A DNA stretch of 64,000 nucleotides, from assembly GCA_037043235.1 (NCBI GenBank), contig JAWRVZ010000052.1:2077001-2141000 (forward strand). The letters run 5' to 3'. Position numbers and translations under genes: made by a program. Shown one piece after another: positions 28,001 to 43,000 of this stretch. This DNA comes from Rhodeus uyekii. Its lineage: Eukaryota; Chordata; Actinopteri; Cypriniformes; Acheilognathidae. Each line of letters starts with the position of its first letter. Position 1 is the first letter of the stretch. The notes below the pieces were generated by a model. That model had not been told where the DNA came from. It searched no databases and worked only from the letters and a program-made list of their open reading frames with translations.

Positions 28001-31000
28001 ACAAGAAGACGGATAAATGGAAGGATGTGGGAATGAAGGGGTAAACAGGTGGACAGATGTATCAATGAAGTAAAAAAATTATAGATGGATAAACATTAAG
28101 CAAAGGAAGGATGGTTAAAGTGAAAAAAAGTTTGAGTAATGGACAAATATATTAATGAATGAACAGACAAATAGACTTTTATTGCCTGATGGGCTTGAGT
28201 GTCATCATTTCATCCCGTCTGCGCTCTTTTCTCTTCAAGTCCTGCTCAGTGTTCTTCAGTTTGTCCGGGACGAGCCTCAGTTTGGACTGCATGTCATTAA
28301 TGACGTCCTGGAGCTCCGCCTCTGACGGGAACACGCGCTGACACACGGGACAGCACGGCTCGCCCTCCTCTGTCAGCTGACTGATGAACTGACTGTACAC
28401 GGCTGTGGCACCCGCCAGCATGGCTGCTCACAGAAGAGGAAAACACTGATAATAACATTCAAAACATGGAAGACTAACTCGGGATGTTCTGAATTAGCAC
28501 ACATACTGGGTTATGCAAGTGCTGCAGGTTACATACTCAGCTGTGTGGGTAACGTTATCACTGAACACATCAGAGTTCCCAGCTTATCACGTCATATAAA
28601 CAGTCATGGCTATACTTGGCACAAAGCCATCTACATCCTGCTTACAATGAAAAGTGATTTACAATCAACCAGTCCCACGAAGAATCTGCATCTGAAAAAC
28701 TTCACAGACTTCAGCAGAATTCAGAGGCCAGACACAAAACGCATCACTCGACTTGAATGGGGTCGTGTTTTTTCACATTATTTTTGCACTCTCTACCAAA
28801 TGTGTATTAATTCTGCCTCATTCTGAAGATTTTTCTCCAAAACAAGCACAGTGTATTTTGTGTGGATCTGAAATGTTCTGTAAGAGCTGAACACACCTCT
28901 CTGTTTAGAGGACTTCTCCAGCTCATCCTCCAGTTTGCTCAGATCCGACTGGAAGTCCTGACTGCCGCACACGTTAAAAAGTCTCTCTTTAAAGTTGGCC
29001 AGTTGCTCTTCCTTGAGTTTGATTTCTGCCATGAAGTGAGTCTTGTTCTGTTCTCCAGATGCAAGCTCCTTACTATGGAAAACAAAAAATAAAATTTCAC
29101 TCGTCTTGCCTAGGAATTATAGTTAGTTTGCATATAATTAAGTCTGAACTACAGCAAATTACAATAGTAAACTATTACACTATTAACTCTCTCTTAGACC
29201 ACTCTTTTGCGCTAAAAGAAAAAAATTGTTCAACATCATGATACAACCACCAAACTTGGACCCTCAAGAGAGCAGCCAGAAAATTGGAGCATAGCTGGAA
29301 GCAAACAAAGCTAGAGGTTTTTCACAGTTCATGGAAAGACAGCTCTATTGCATTCAGAAAGGCCTTAAAATCAGCTAGATCTGCTTAATTTTCTACAAAT
29401 ACAGTAATCCCTTGTTTATCGCGGTTAATGTGGACCGGAACCCCCCCCCCGCAATAGGTGAAAATCCGCAAAGTAGGATCAGCCAATCGCTCACGGGATA
29501 CATCCACTCGTGCTCTCATTCGTCAATCTGACTTGTCTGAGTGCCTGTGGGTTTGTACAAAGCTTCATTGGCAAGTTTTTCCTCTTTGTCTGGCATCCTG
29601 GGAAACCATTTCTGTCACGCATCATGATGAAGCAACGGCGATTTCCACAATACAGCTGCCGATATGGCGGTATATTTTAATTTTAAGATAAATATTTTTT
29701 AAGTATTTTTGAAATATTCCATTTCGTGATGGACCGAGGCCGCGAAACTTTAACTGCGAAGTGGCGAGGGATTACTGTACAACCCTAGGTATTTATTTGA
29801 TACAGTGATTAAATTAATGGGAAGTAAAGCTTCAACCCCAGATGCTTTAAAACAGCACAGAATTAATGACTTCATGAACTCTATCACTTCAGAACCATGC
29901 AACTGTCTTCTACATTATCACAAAATACACTAAATTGTAGTGACCCTGAAGAAAAATTACTTTCATTGCAATCAGGGAGGAAGAATTATCTAAATTCGTT
30001 AAATCATCAACATCAACATGTATGCTAGACCTGATACCAATTAAGTTACTGAAAGAGTCTTCCAGAGGTCATAGATCCTATTCTTAATATCATTAATTCA
30101 TCTTTGTCATTAGGATACGAACCAAAAACCTTTAATCTGGCCGTAATTAAACCGCTTATTAAAAAACCCACAACTTGATCTTACAGAATTAGTTAATTAC
30201 AGGCCGATATCGAATCTACCTTTTCTGTCAAAGATTCTAGAAAAGGCAATATCTTCAAAACTATCTTCCTGTTTAGAAAGAAACGGTCTCTGCAAGGATT
30301 TCCAGTCAGGAAATGGAAGTCATTAATGGAATGCATCAGGAAGTCATTAATGGAATGCATGACTGATACATAACTGACATAAAAAAATTGGAAGACTAGT
30401 AACTTTCTACTACTTAATTCTGAAAAAAAAAAAAAACAGAGTACTCCCCAGTACTTGAGTGATCTATTATAGTCTTTCACGTCTATTGCGATCCCAAAAT
30501 TCTGGCCAGCTGATAATACCTAGAATATCAAAGTCAACTGATCAAAGTCAATATCAAGGTCAATCCTTTTCCTATTTAGCTCCTAAACTCTGGAACAGTC
30601 TTTCTAATACAGTTCGGGAAGCAGACACACTCTGTTTAAGTCTACACTAAAAACACATCTCTTCAACGTGGCATACACATAACACATTATTCATACATTT
30701 TTAATCCAAATCATGTAAAATGATTGTTAGGCTGCATTATTTATGTCAGCCGGAACTGGGAACATTCCCATAACACCTGATGTACTCGATACATCAGAAG
30801 AAGAATGGCATCTACGCTGATATTGGTCTCTGTTTATTCCGAGGTTACCGTGGTCAGCCAGATCCGGGCCGTATCCAGATCAGATGAAGGACCTGCACCT
30901 GGACACGAGCACAGCACTGCCCTGAAGTGTCTGCGGAGACCGTGACTCTACTAAACCCTCCCCTGTTAAGAACATGAATCCCATATCCAACAAGACCGAA

Positions 31001-34000
31001 CTGGATTTAATATTTTGACCTGAATTGTTGTCAATATAACAATCATGCACTGTTTGGCTGTTGGCTAGAGGAGAACTGGTCCCCCAACTGAGCCTGGTTT
31101 CTCCCAAGGTTTTCTCTCCATTCTATTCTTCATTCATTCCGTCACCTGCTGGAGTTTTGGTTCCTTGCCGCTGTCACCTCTGGCTTTCTTAGTTGGGGAA
31201 ACTTAACACTTAATATTCATCATTTCTATTGATTTGCTGTTCTAGAGCTGCTGTACAGCCAAAACAAACTTGTTTTAATTATTTTCCTGTTATCCTTGTA
31301 AAGCTGCTTTGAAACAATCTCTATTGTAAAAAGCGCTATATAAATAAAAGTAACTTGACTGAAAACAGTGTGTATTAACCTCTAACCTAAACCATCTAAA
31401 CTCTAACATCACCACTGTTAGAGTTAAGTTGGAGAACAATTACATTTTAACATTATTATTATTTTTAGCATGCTAATTCATGTTAGCGACATGTTAAATA
31501 ATTATAACAAAATCCTAATTCATGCTAGCAAACATGCTACTTCATACCAACACGCTAAATTATGTTATCAAAATGGCAATTAATGATAGGATTTATAATT
31601 TATCAACACAGCCCTAATTTAAAGTTGTTAAAACTAGTTCAAACTTTCTGATTACGCTTTATCAAGTCAAATTTAAAGCTCATTTTATTTGGAAAAATTG
31701 TACACTGTCTGATAATATTTCATATGTAAACACGCATTTTATTGACATTTGTGAACTTCAATTATTTTGGGTTTTCAGTTTAAATACTTTAGTCTTAATA
31801 TTAAATGTTAGCCCTATTTGTCTAGACAGGCCTATTAGCCATGTCTGTGTACGCCAAACCTCACCATCTGAACACAACACTGCGTGCTCCACTGACCTGA
31901 AGATGACCTGTTCCTCAGGAACCCAGAATCGAAACCGAATATGTATATGATTCAAGTATGTGGGTGGTTGTACAACAGTCAGTATTTTTTTGTTATACAG
32001 TATTTTTTTGTCAGTGTGTGTCGCTTATATCTCAAGACATTTAGATTCTGATTAGAAGGGCATGAAACATTTGAGGCCCTTACAGAATATCATCTATCAT
32101 GACACTCTCTGGCTTATTCTAACAAACATCTACTTTATACAAATGCTTGTGGAAAAACAAATCACTAAGTGTCACACACTTCATTTTGCTGAGCCGTTCT
32201 CTGGTGGAGTTGATCTCTCTGGATTTGGAGTAGATCCAGTCTTCCAGCTCTCTCTTGCTTGGAAAGTGTCCCAGCAGAGACACCAGCTCTTCGTTATGTC
32301 TCGACTTGATCTTCCTAACCTGCTCCTCTTTCTCCATCTGGAATTCGAAGCACAGATTATTTCTCATTGGGAAAAAATGGTCACTTTGCAAGCCTCCGTC
32401 CAGCATAAAACTGCTATATTTGAGTATATAGACGGCACTATCCAGATGTTACTGAGCTGTATATTCCAAACATTTAAATAATGGGAATGGGTACTGCATA
32501 TAAAAAAATCTGCATACTGCTAAAATTGAAATAGAAGTAGATATTATATTTGCTTTGATGCTACATTCAGATTTTAGATATTTTTATTGATTTACTTCTA
32601 CATTTCAAAATATAAGTATAAACAAAAATAGGACTGCAAATTGTTACCACTCTTGCCTTTCAAAAGTAGTGTGAACACCAGTTCTGAAAAAATAATTGTA
32701 TAGATTGTATATCACAAAGAAATATGGTATATATTAAGCAAATGGCATTAAGTTTTTTTTTTTTTACATTTTCAAAAGCATCAGTTAAACATTATTTTGC
32801 TGAAACTGAAATTTAACACAATGTAACTATTGTTATCAACACATTTCTTGTGATGTAAAAATGACAAACTGAAATATTTATAAAGACTGGAGAATATTAG
32901 GAGGTCAGGAAAAGACTTTGCTGACATCTAGGTGTTACAGTCATTTACTACAAGCATTGTGCTGGAAAGCTAATGTCTATAACTTTTTCAAATGTTGGAT
33001 AATATATTATGGTACCTCAAGATTATTAGCTGAACCTTGGATGTCTCTGTCTTGTTCAGATGTTGCAGTAAGAAAGAGTGAAGGAGCAATTAAAAAGAAG
33101 GGGATTATGATTGATAAGGGTCAAAGGAGCTGCGACAGTGAAGTTACAGTAGGAGTGTGACGATATTAAAACTGAATAGAAAAACACGATACACCACGAG
33201 ACTATGATGGCGTAATGAAAGCTTCCCGCCCCTCTATTGTAGAGGCTCATCTCATTTTACCTAATATCACAAAACTCTTTTTTTCTTCTGAGAAATATTT
33301 GACAAAATACTTTTCGGTACGTGTCTTGTGTGTACACAAAGAATACAGAGTTAAAACCTAAACACCAAGAATTGCAATAAGCTTTGCGTTACTTTTGATA
33401 AGAAACAAAGTGTCATCGTTCAAATTCTGTCCGTTTTATCACGAAATTCAACAAGTAAAATGCCACTGCTTTATAGAGGCCTCAGTTCACCCGGCAGCGA
33501 GTGAACAATAATCTCTTCATCTTTAATACTAGATACAGAATATTGAACCTGCTGAAAAATACGGAACAACTCACTGAAATGTATCATATCTTGTGAAATT
33601 GTTCAGTGTTTCACTTTTTCGCTAAATATATGCACTATTTTACTTGCACTTACATGACTCTGGGAACCTGATTTCCAAAGGAAAGGCACAATTTACTTTC
33701 ATCAGAGAACATAACTTTGGACCACTCAGCAGCAATCCAGTCTTTTTTGTCTTTAGCCCAGGCGAGACGCTTCTGACGCTGTCTGTTGTTCAAGAGTGGC
33801 TTTACACAAGGAATTCGACAGCTGAAACCATGTCTTGCATACGTCTGTGTGTAGTGGATCTTGAAGCACTGACTCCAGCTGCAGTCCACTCTTTATGAAT
33901 CTCCCACACATTGTTGAATGGGTTTTGTTTCACAATCCTCTCCAGGATGCGGTTATCCCTATTGCTTGTACACTGTTTTCTACCACATCTTTTCCTTCCC

Positions 34001-37000
34001 TTTGCCTCTTTATTAATGTGCTTGGATACAGAGCCTCTTTTGCAATGACCTTTTGTGTCTTGACCTCCTTGTACAAGGTGTCAATGGGCGTCTTTTGGAC
34101 AACTGTCAAGTCAGCAGTCTTTCCCATGATTGTGTAGCATACAGAACTAGACAGAGACCATTTAAAAGGCCTTTGCAGGTGTTTTGATTTAATTAGCTGA
34201 TTAAAGTGTGGCACCAGGTGTCTTCAATATTGAACCTTTTCACAATATTCAAATTTTCTAAGATACTGAGTTTGGAATTTTCCTTAGTTGTCAGTTATAA
34301 TCATCAAAATGAAAATAAATAAACATCTGAAATATATCAGTCTGTGTATAATGAATGAATATAATATAAAAGTTTCACTTTTTGAATAGAATTAGCTAAA
34401 TAAACTTTTTGATGATATTCTAATTATACGGTATGACCAGCACCTGTATATTTCACTTAACCTGTGAGTGATGTCTTGATTATTTCATGTATGTTTATAT
34501 AACTATGTCATGAAAATGACAGATTGTTCAGTAAAACACTGATTAATAATGAAAAGATGCAATTTTATCTTTCAATTTTATCTTAGTTTTCTTGCTCTGC
34601 TGTACCGAACCGTCAGTTTTGTGTACCGTTACACACCTACTCTTTACATGGGTTTAACATCTCACCCAAAGGAAGTGCTTTTTCAGGGTAGTGTCCCCAA
34701 AACTAACCAGTCTTGGGCTACAGGCTGACACAGTGTTTGAGCTCACCTTGGTCTTCTTGAGCATGTCCATCTCTGCGTGTGCCCTGGTGTGTGTGTTGAG
34801 CAGCTCCATCTCCTGGTCCAGTCTGCGCTGGGCCTGATCCAGTTGACTTTTCTCCTTCTGTAGGTCAATGACTTCTGCTTTCAGACTGTCCACAGTACAG
34901 GCCTGCAGGGCATCATCAAGATCGCGCTCCTATGAACAAAGACACATGAAGACGAACAGATACAAAAGTCAATACAGGGTGTTATGATGATTGTTTGATA
35001 GCTGCAGTGTCAGTGTTTTTTCTTTTAAGAATTTAATATTTAGAGCCAGATTTAGTACAGGGGGCAAATTAGCGTGAGACTGTAATCCCCTAAAAGAGAA
35101 GATGAAATAAATGGCGGAATCAAACCAAATTTTGAGGAATCAAATTTTTTTTAATGTATTTAAAGTTTAGTTATTATTATACATTTTTGAATTTTGAATA
35201 TTTTTAGGCCTTTACCACAGTATTTTCGGTGGGAATTTGATCCCATAAATGCATGCTAATGTAAGACCTGCATACTCTAGTTTTGCACTGATGTAAAAAG
35301 ACTGACAGTGACATGAGACCTCATGTTGTTTTAATTTTTTATCAAAAAAAACACCCTGCTTGATGTTTTTGATTATTTTTTGTCTTGTTAGAGGCAAGAT
35401 TTGTTTTGCACTAATCATTTGTTCCACAAGGTGGCAACACTGGCCCAGGGAACAGTAGAAAACTAAACTAAACAACAGGAGCCTGTAATAACAGATGCCA
35501 GTATTGACAGCCACTTCTGTGAGCAGGTTATGTGACAGCTTTAACTGAATACAAAGAATACAAAGACATTTTATGTCATTGTCATAACGATAAAGATGAA
35601 ACTGTCTAGACTGCATGCGTCGACAGTCTGTGTTCATGCAAACTATCAAATGGAGCAGACTTTGAAAGGCTCTGAGTACACTAGCACACAAAACTAAGTA
35701 CACTCATGTGTGTTGTTGTGCAGGTCGAACCGCTTTCTGAAGCTCCGTGCCGAGCTCCTGCAGTCTGCTAGAGGAGCCCTCAAGACTCTGGAGATCACAC
35801 TTGATGTTCTTCAGCTCCTGTTGTCTCTTGGCCTGTATGTCTCTCTTCAGCTCAATGGTTCTCTCCAGACCGGTCTTCTTATCACGGAGATCATCGATGC
35901 TTTGCTGCTTCTGAGCCTCTTTCTCCTGCATATCATGCTGAAAACAATAAAATACTATGAAAAAGGGCAACATGTTACAATACAATACAACTTTTAAAGC
36001 ATATTTATAAAAATTTGAAGTAATTTTATTCTATAATTCTGAAATTATATACAATAATTAAAGTGTCACCCAAACATTAATTCGGTATCTATATTGGACC
36101 CCTTCATACAGACTGTAAAAATTGGCAATGCATCATTTACCTCAATAAATGTAACTATCAAATTATTGTGAAACAAAATAGTGTGAACTAGGTGGTAAAT
36201 GACATGTTGTGCAGTTCAGTTTCTACCATAGTTCGGATGAGGGCTTCAGTGTCCTGCGCCAGTCTCTCTTTGACTTGTCTATGGAAGCTCTGGAGCTGGC
36301 GTTCGTTAAGAGGGGTCCGATCATAGCCTTCTAACTCCAGAGAAGACGCTAAACTCTTCACCTGGGTGTCCCTTTGTTTAATAGTCTGTGTGTGTCTGTC
36401 TGCCTCCAACTGCAGACGACCTTCAAATGGACAGAAAAAAATTAAATTTTTTTTGCATTTTGAGCAAAACCACTCGATATGAAAGTATTCGTTTTTATTG
36501 CATGTCTAGAAGAACTTTAGGAGAGCAATAACTACTCTATAAAATCAAAAATCAACACGTTTTATTCTTTAATTAATGTGAATTTCACCAGTGAAGAAAC
36601 ATTGCGGTAGTAGGAATTTCATTGAAAAAAAGGATAAATGATGAAGGCCAAAAATGAAATAAAAGCAAAATGAAATGTTGTTTGAAGTTTGAGTCGAGAG
36701 AAGTTTATAAAAGCACTCCTGAAAGGATGATGATCTTGTTTTCACGTGGCCAGCAGGTTTCGACATGAGTGCTTGTATTATTTGACGGGGTTAACATATT
36801 TTTCCCACTTAAGTGAACAGATTATTATCATCACAGTGAATCTCCCCAGTATCACCTTCCTGTGACGTACAATAGCAAGTAAGCAGCAAATCAGGCTGCG
36901 ATGTAAAACTAAAACAAGGACTTTATTCTTCTGTTGACTATTGTAAATGCCACTAAACAAGCATTCAAGCAAATAGAGAGAAATTAATTCACCACCACAG

Positions 37001-40000
37001 AATAAATGAAGAGCAAAGGAGTACCTTGCTCCACTAGCAGGTCAGATTTGATGCGGTTCATCCTCTGGCACTCTCGTCCGGCCCGGTCAAACTCGCGCTG
37101 GCACTCCGTGAGTCTCCTTTCCTTCTCTCGGACAGTCTGCTGGTGGTTCTGATACATGTCCTGCAGCTGATCATCTGAGCCCTGAAACACCTGACAGCAC
37201 AACACAGAGTCAAGGAATCAACTGACGGAGTGGGGCAAGGCTCTGTCTCAGGCCCTTTGTTTTTCTACATTATCTCTTGATATTTTGAGAAAACACTTTA
37301 TTACTTTTCATTATGCAGAAAACTCCATATTTCTCCAGACCAGGAATCATTTTTATTATTGATGGTAATCTCTCTGTTTTATTATAATTTAAGAAGAAAT
37401 AAGAGAGAAAGAGAGGATAAATAACACATAAAGGGTCCCAGAAGTCTAGAAGAACCTAACTTTAGAAGGTAAATTATGAGAATTGAAAGGCTTTTAGTAA
37501 GAGCATGTAGCGGACAGACAATATAAAACAAATGACAAATATCAGCAAACAAACCCAAACCCCTCGTTCCAACATCACATGTAAAACTGCAGCAGAATAA
37601 AAAAACCAAACCATCCATAACTGAACATCCTGTACACGTTTCTGTGCAAAACACTTCCTCTGCTTTCATATGATCATTATCTGCCATTTATGACTAATAC
37701 TGAGAAGCAGTGACATTTTTTTTCTTCCTATTTTTTTTTTTTAATAAATAAACTTCATCTTACCTGCTCCATCTTTTCCTCCAGTTCCTGGTTATCATCC
37801 TCCATTTGTTTCTTCCTGCTGTCCAGAGCTTTGATGTCATTATCCAGCTTCATTACTTTGCTGAGGCTGCTGTCTATATCATACAGTCGGTTCTGAAAAT
37901 ATGAGGAAATTGGTGAATGTATATAACATGACCGCATAAGTGTTTGAGTCAATTGGTTGTAGTCGCAAGAACGCATGTTTACTATTTTACAACAGCTCTG
38001 AGTGCAGCTCATCTATCTTTGATTTTAATTAATAATGTAAAGACTGCTTTTGCACTAATTTCAGATTTAGATTTAGGACCAATTTCATCTTTTAGTTTGG
38101 TTCTAAAGTATCAAATACATTTTTTTATTTTGATGGCCTTTCTGTTAATAAAGAATTTAAATGACTAGATTATTTTAAATGTAATATGTATTATTACGTA
38201 TATGTATAATTTGAAGGAATTTGCTGCCTAAGAAATATACTGTAAGACATGCTGTAACATGTACCCTAATCTGCACTACAATCACCGGTACTTTTCTCTC
38301 TTTCATTGTTTGTTTAACATGAATGAAAGAGAGCAGGAATATTAAGCTGCTGTCACTTTAAGACCGAATGCCCATACACCAATATAGTGTTACACATGCA
38401 TTTTCTTTCTTCCGATTCTCCGAGAGCTTTAAAACAGCAGGTAAAGACGCAACAGCGACTCCCCGAACACATAACTCTTACAGCTTGTCGTTCTGAGGTT
38501 TTACAGAGTGAACAAAGCACCATTTTATTTGTCATTTCTTAAAGTATTCCCACACTTATGATCGTGGTTTGGTTTTCTGTGATAGATTCATGTCCGGGAG
38601 CAGAATCCGCTATCCGATGCGTTGACTCATTTCAGGTACGTATGTTTGTAGTCAACGTAAACGCATTGCTGCAGCTCTAATCTTTTCTACTGGTTACTCG
38701 TATTTACCAGTTGACAAATTTCTACCGGTTAATCGTTTCTATTTGGGTAATCATTTCAACCAGTTAATCGCTTCTACTGGTTAATCGTATCAACCAGTTG
38801 ACAAATTTCTACAGGTTAATCGTATCTACTGGTTAATTGTATCTAAACTCAGCAAAAAAAGAAACGTCCTCTGACTTTCAACAGGTTTTACTTTCAGTAA
38901 ATTTAATGTGTGCAAATATTTGTATGAACACCAAAAGAGCCAACACCATAAGACAAACTAAAACGGTTTCACAGACATGTGACTAACAGAAATAGAATAA
39001 TGTGTCCCTGAATGAAGGGAGGCTCAAAATCGAAAGCCACCAGCTGCTTGAAGTGCTGCAGTGCATCTCCTCCTCATGGACTGGACCAGATTTGTCAGTT
39101 CTTGCTGTGAGATGTTACCCCACTCTTCCACCAAGCCACTTGCAAGTTCCTGGACATTTCTGGGGGGAATGGCCCTATCCCTCACCCTGTGATCCAACAG
39201 GTTCCAGACGTGCTCAATGGGATTGAGATCCAGGCTCTTCGCTGGCCATGGCAGAACACTGACATTGCTGTCATGCAGAAACGAGCTGGTGGCATCGTCC
39301 TGCTGGAGGATCATGTCTGGATGAGCATGCGTAAAGTGTACCACATGAGGGAGGAGGACGTCTTCCCTGTACCGCTTATTGCGGACAGTCTGAGCACTGA
39401 TGGAGGGATTGTGTGTTCCTGGTGTGACCCGGGCAGTTGTTGTGGCCATCCAGTACCTGTCACGCAGGTGTGATATTCGGATGTACCGATCCTGTGCAGG
39501 TGTTGTTACAGGTGGTCTTCCACTGCGAGGATGATCAGCTGTCCTTCCTGTCTCCCTGTAGCGCTGCCTTAGGCGTCTCACTGTGCGGACATGGCAATTT
39601 ATTGCCCTAGCCACATCAGCAGTCCTCATGCCTCTCTGCAGCATGCCTAACGCACGTTCACGCAGATGAGCAGGGACTCTGGGCATCTTTCGTTGGGTGT
39701 TTTTCACAGTCGGTAGACAAGTCTCTTTAGTGTCCTGCGTTTCTAGAACTGTGACCTTAAATGCCTCCTCTCTGTAAGCTGTTAAGGTCTTAACGACCAT
39801 TGCACAGGTGCATGCTAATTAATTGATTATGGTTAATTGAACATGCATGGAAAACATTGTTTAAACCCTTTACAATGAAGATCTGTAAAGTTATTTTGAC
39901 TTTTACAACATTATTGTTGAAATACACAGTCCTGAAAAAGGGACGTTTCTTTTTTTGCTGAGTTTACCAGTTAAAAACATTTCTACTGGTTAACCGTATC

Positions 40001-43000
40001 TACAAGTTGACAAATTTCTACTGGTTAGTTGTATCTATTGCTTAATCGTTTCTACTGGTTAATCAAATCTAACGGTTAATCATATCTACTGGTTAATCGT
40101 ATCTACCAGTTGACAAATTTCTACTGGTTAATCGTTTCTACCGGTTACTCTACTGGTTAAGGAAATCTTATCTACCAGTCAATCAAATTTGCCGGTTAAT
40201 CATTTCTACCAGTTGACAAATTTCTACTGATAAATCATATCTACTGAAAAATATGATTTGGAAATCCATTGCCGCTTATGTATATATTCTTTTATTTTTT
40301 CCTATTTGCACCTATATTATTTTATTTTTCTTATTTTTCATATGCTTCTTTGTCTTATTTTTTATGTTCTTTTCCTTTTTCTTATTTGAATGAGTTGTAA
40401 AGAGTGATTTATAATCAATTTAGGGATTTCTATCAGTTAAATCCTTTCTTCCCTTTTCTGTAGTTTTCCATCGAGTAAGGATGAATATTGTCTCCACGTC
40501 TCATCAGATAGAGCTTGTTATTAGAATGTTTTGGGAAGTTTCTGTTGATTGTTGGAGCCTGAGCCGAGTTCAGCCTTGGAGAAGCTGCGTATGTGTGTGT
40601 GTGTGTGTTAATATGGTCAGTATTGGTGAGGTGATTAACTGGCACCATCAGGAGACGGAATCACTTGTTCTCGACAAGCTACGTCACGAACCCATCAATC
40701 ATGTGATCAACGAAGATATGCTTCAGACTTTCTGCTCTTGTGTGGAAAATGACTAGTTTTGTTTTTCTTTCTTTCTTTCTTTGCCAATCAGAATCATTTA
40801 ACTGTCATCATTGATGTAGTTAGCACCCTCTGTTAGAGTATAATTGCTGTAACAATGTTATTGTATGTGGGGCGGCCTACGAACTCCTTGTGAGACCTGA
40901 AGCTGGCTTCTGCTGATGAAACTGCAAACTAAACTTCAGTAAAATTTCTTCTATTGACTGCACTTCTGACTCCTGGTCTTCATTCAACATATCTGGTCCT
41001 CGGGTCTTAACTGTTAATTCCCCTACACTACTGGTTAATCGCATTTACAAGTTGACAAAATTCCTACCGGTAAATCGTATCTACTGGTTAATCGATCTAC
41101 CAATTGACAAATTTCAACTGTATCTACTAGTTAATCATATATACCAGTTTAAAAATATCTACTGGTTAACCGTATCTACTAGTTAATCGTATCGACCAGT
41201 AAATCGTGTTTACCAGTTGACAAATTCCTACCGGTTAATTGTATGTACTGCTTAGTTGTATCTACTGGTTAATCGTATCGACAAATTTCAACTGTATCTA
41301 CTGGTTAATCGTTTCTACCGGTTAACAAATTTCTACTGGTTAATCATATTTACCAGTTGACAACTTCGTACTGATTAATCAAATCTGCTGGTTAATCGTT
41401 TCTACCGGTTAATTGTATCTACTGGTTAATCGTATCTACTGTGGCGAGTCACCAGCAAACGTCACCCCTGGCAACACACACACCAGCTGGGAAGCAATCA
41501 TGAAGCCTAGTTGATGAAGTTCAGGCAATCATCTAGACAGGGATAAATATCCTGGTTGAAACAGAAGAGGTAGAGAAGATTCTCTCAACAGAGACTAACG
41601 TTTGTGATGTTGTTTTTCCCACAGAGAGTGATTAACAGGAGAACCATGGTACAGATTCTCTACACAGCCCGAACTTCAGCATTGTTCACTGAACTCTCAC
41701 CTTCATGCCTTGAGAGCACGAAAGCTCACTTTTGGGGAGCACTTGAGAAGCACAGAGGAACAGTTGAACGACAACAGTCAAGGGTCTACTGGTTTACTCT
41801 CTGTGCATCTCATAACGTGTAAATAAACTCACCCTCCGGGTTGAACGCACTTTCTCGTGTCTACTCTCCTCCTTTCCCCTTAGGAACCCGCTACATTGGT
41901 GGAGAATGCGGGCAGGATATAAACGACATGAAGCCTCCCCCGAGGAAGCTTTTAATAGCTACCCGAGAGGGTTGGGATCAATCTGAGTGGGCGCAACTTC
42001 TCGCCCCTCACTGCTCGCGGGAGAGCCGCAGCGGATCTATTTTTTCCCTCCCAGTAGACCAAGCAAATGAATATGCGGTGCTTAAGGAAATTCTTGTCGG
42101 TTTGGGGCTCTCTTCAGTGTGTGCAGCACAGAAAGTGCATGAATGGACTTTTAACCCTAGTATTCCTGTGCAGTTTCAGGCCACCCAGCTGGTTCAACTG
42201 GTTAAACATTGGGTATTGCCCAACCAAGCTACAGCAGCAGCAGAAGTTGTGGAAAGAGACACAATCGATAGATTGTTGCATTCCCTTCCCCGCCCCCACC
42301 GCCAAGCCGTGGGACTCACCAATCCCACCACGTTGACTGAACTTGTGGAGGCAGCAGAACTTTCTGAAGCGTCGCTTGCAAGAGACGTAGGAGAAAGAGC
42401 TGTCCCGTTCACCCGGAGGGGCACAACCAGGGAGCGACAAGGGATGGAGGGTGCCCACAAGCCTTTAAGCCTAGCAGCTCCCCGAGGCACACCCCAAGAT
42501 AAACCAATGTCTACCGATCCTGTCCCTCCAGGGGGGGCGAACTTGGTTAGCGGGCTGCATCGTCCATCAGACGGTACCAGATGGCGCTCCCGAACAAGAA
42601 GTATGGATCAATGGTCGAAGAGTCCGAGTAGTCTTGGACACAGGAAGAAGTGTCAGTTTGGTCCGCCCTCAGCTCCTGGGAACAACCAAGTTTGGCAGAT
42701 CTTATCTCCCCATCACCTGTGTCCATGGGGACATCCCGATATGTCCCGGCTCAAACTGTAACAATTTCTGCCGCTCCAGGTACCTGGTCAGTGGAAGTGG
42801 GTGTTCTCCCCGATCTCCCAGTGGCCTTGCTGTTAGGGAGAGACTGGCCTGGGTTGGACCAACTCCTCCGCCTGGCAGAACAACCCAAGCACCGGAAAAA
42901 ACCTGCTGAGCCAAGGGGAAGACGCAGTCACCAGGCTTACCTTGCTTCCGAGAGCGAAAGAGCGGGTGAGTTCAGCACTTTTGCCAAGCCAGCAAGGTCT

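Noticed and set aside
35212..35703. 163-residue minus-strand open frame in rad50 intron 9
   Set aside because: No recognisable domain and composition like the surrounding AT-rich intron; it abuts exon 9 but carries no splice or homology support.
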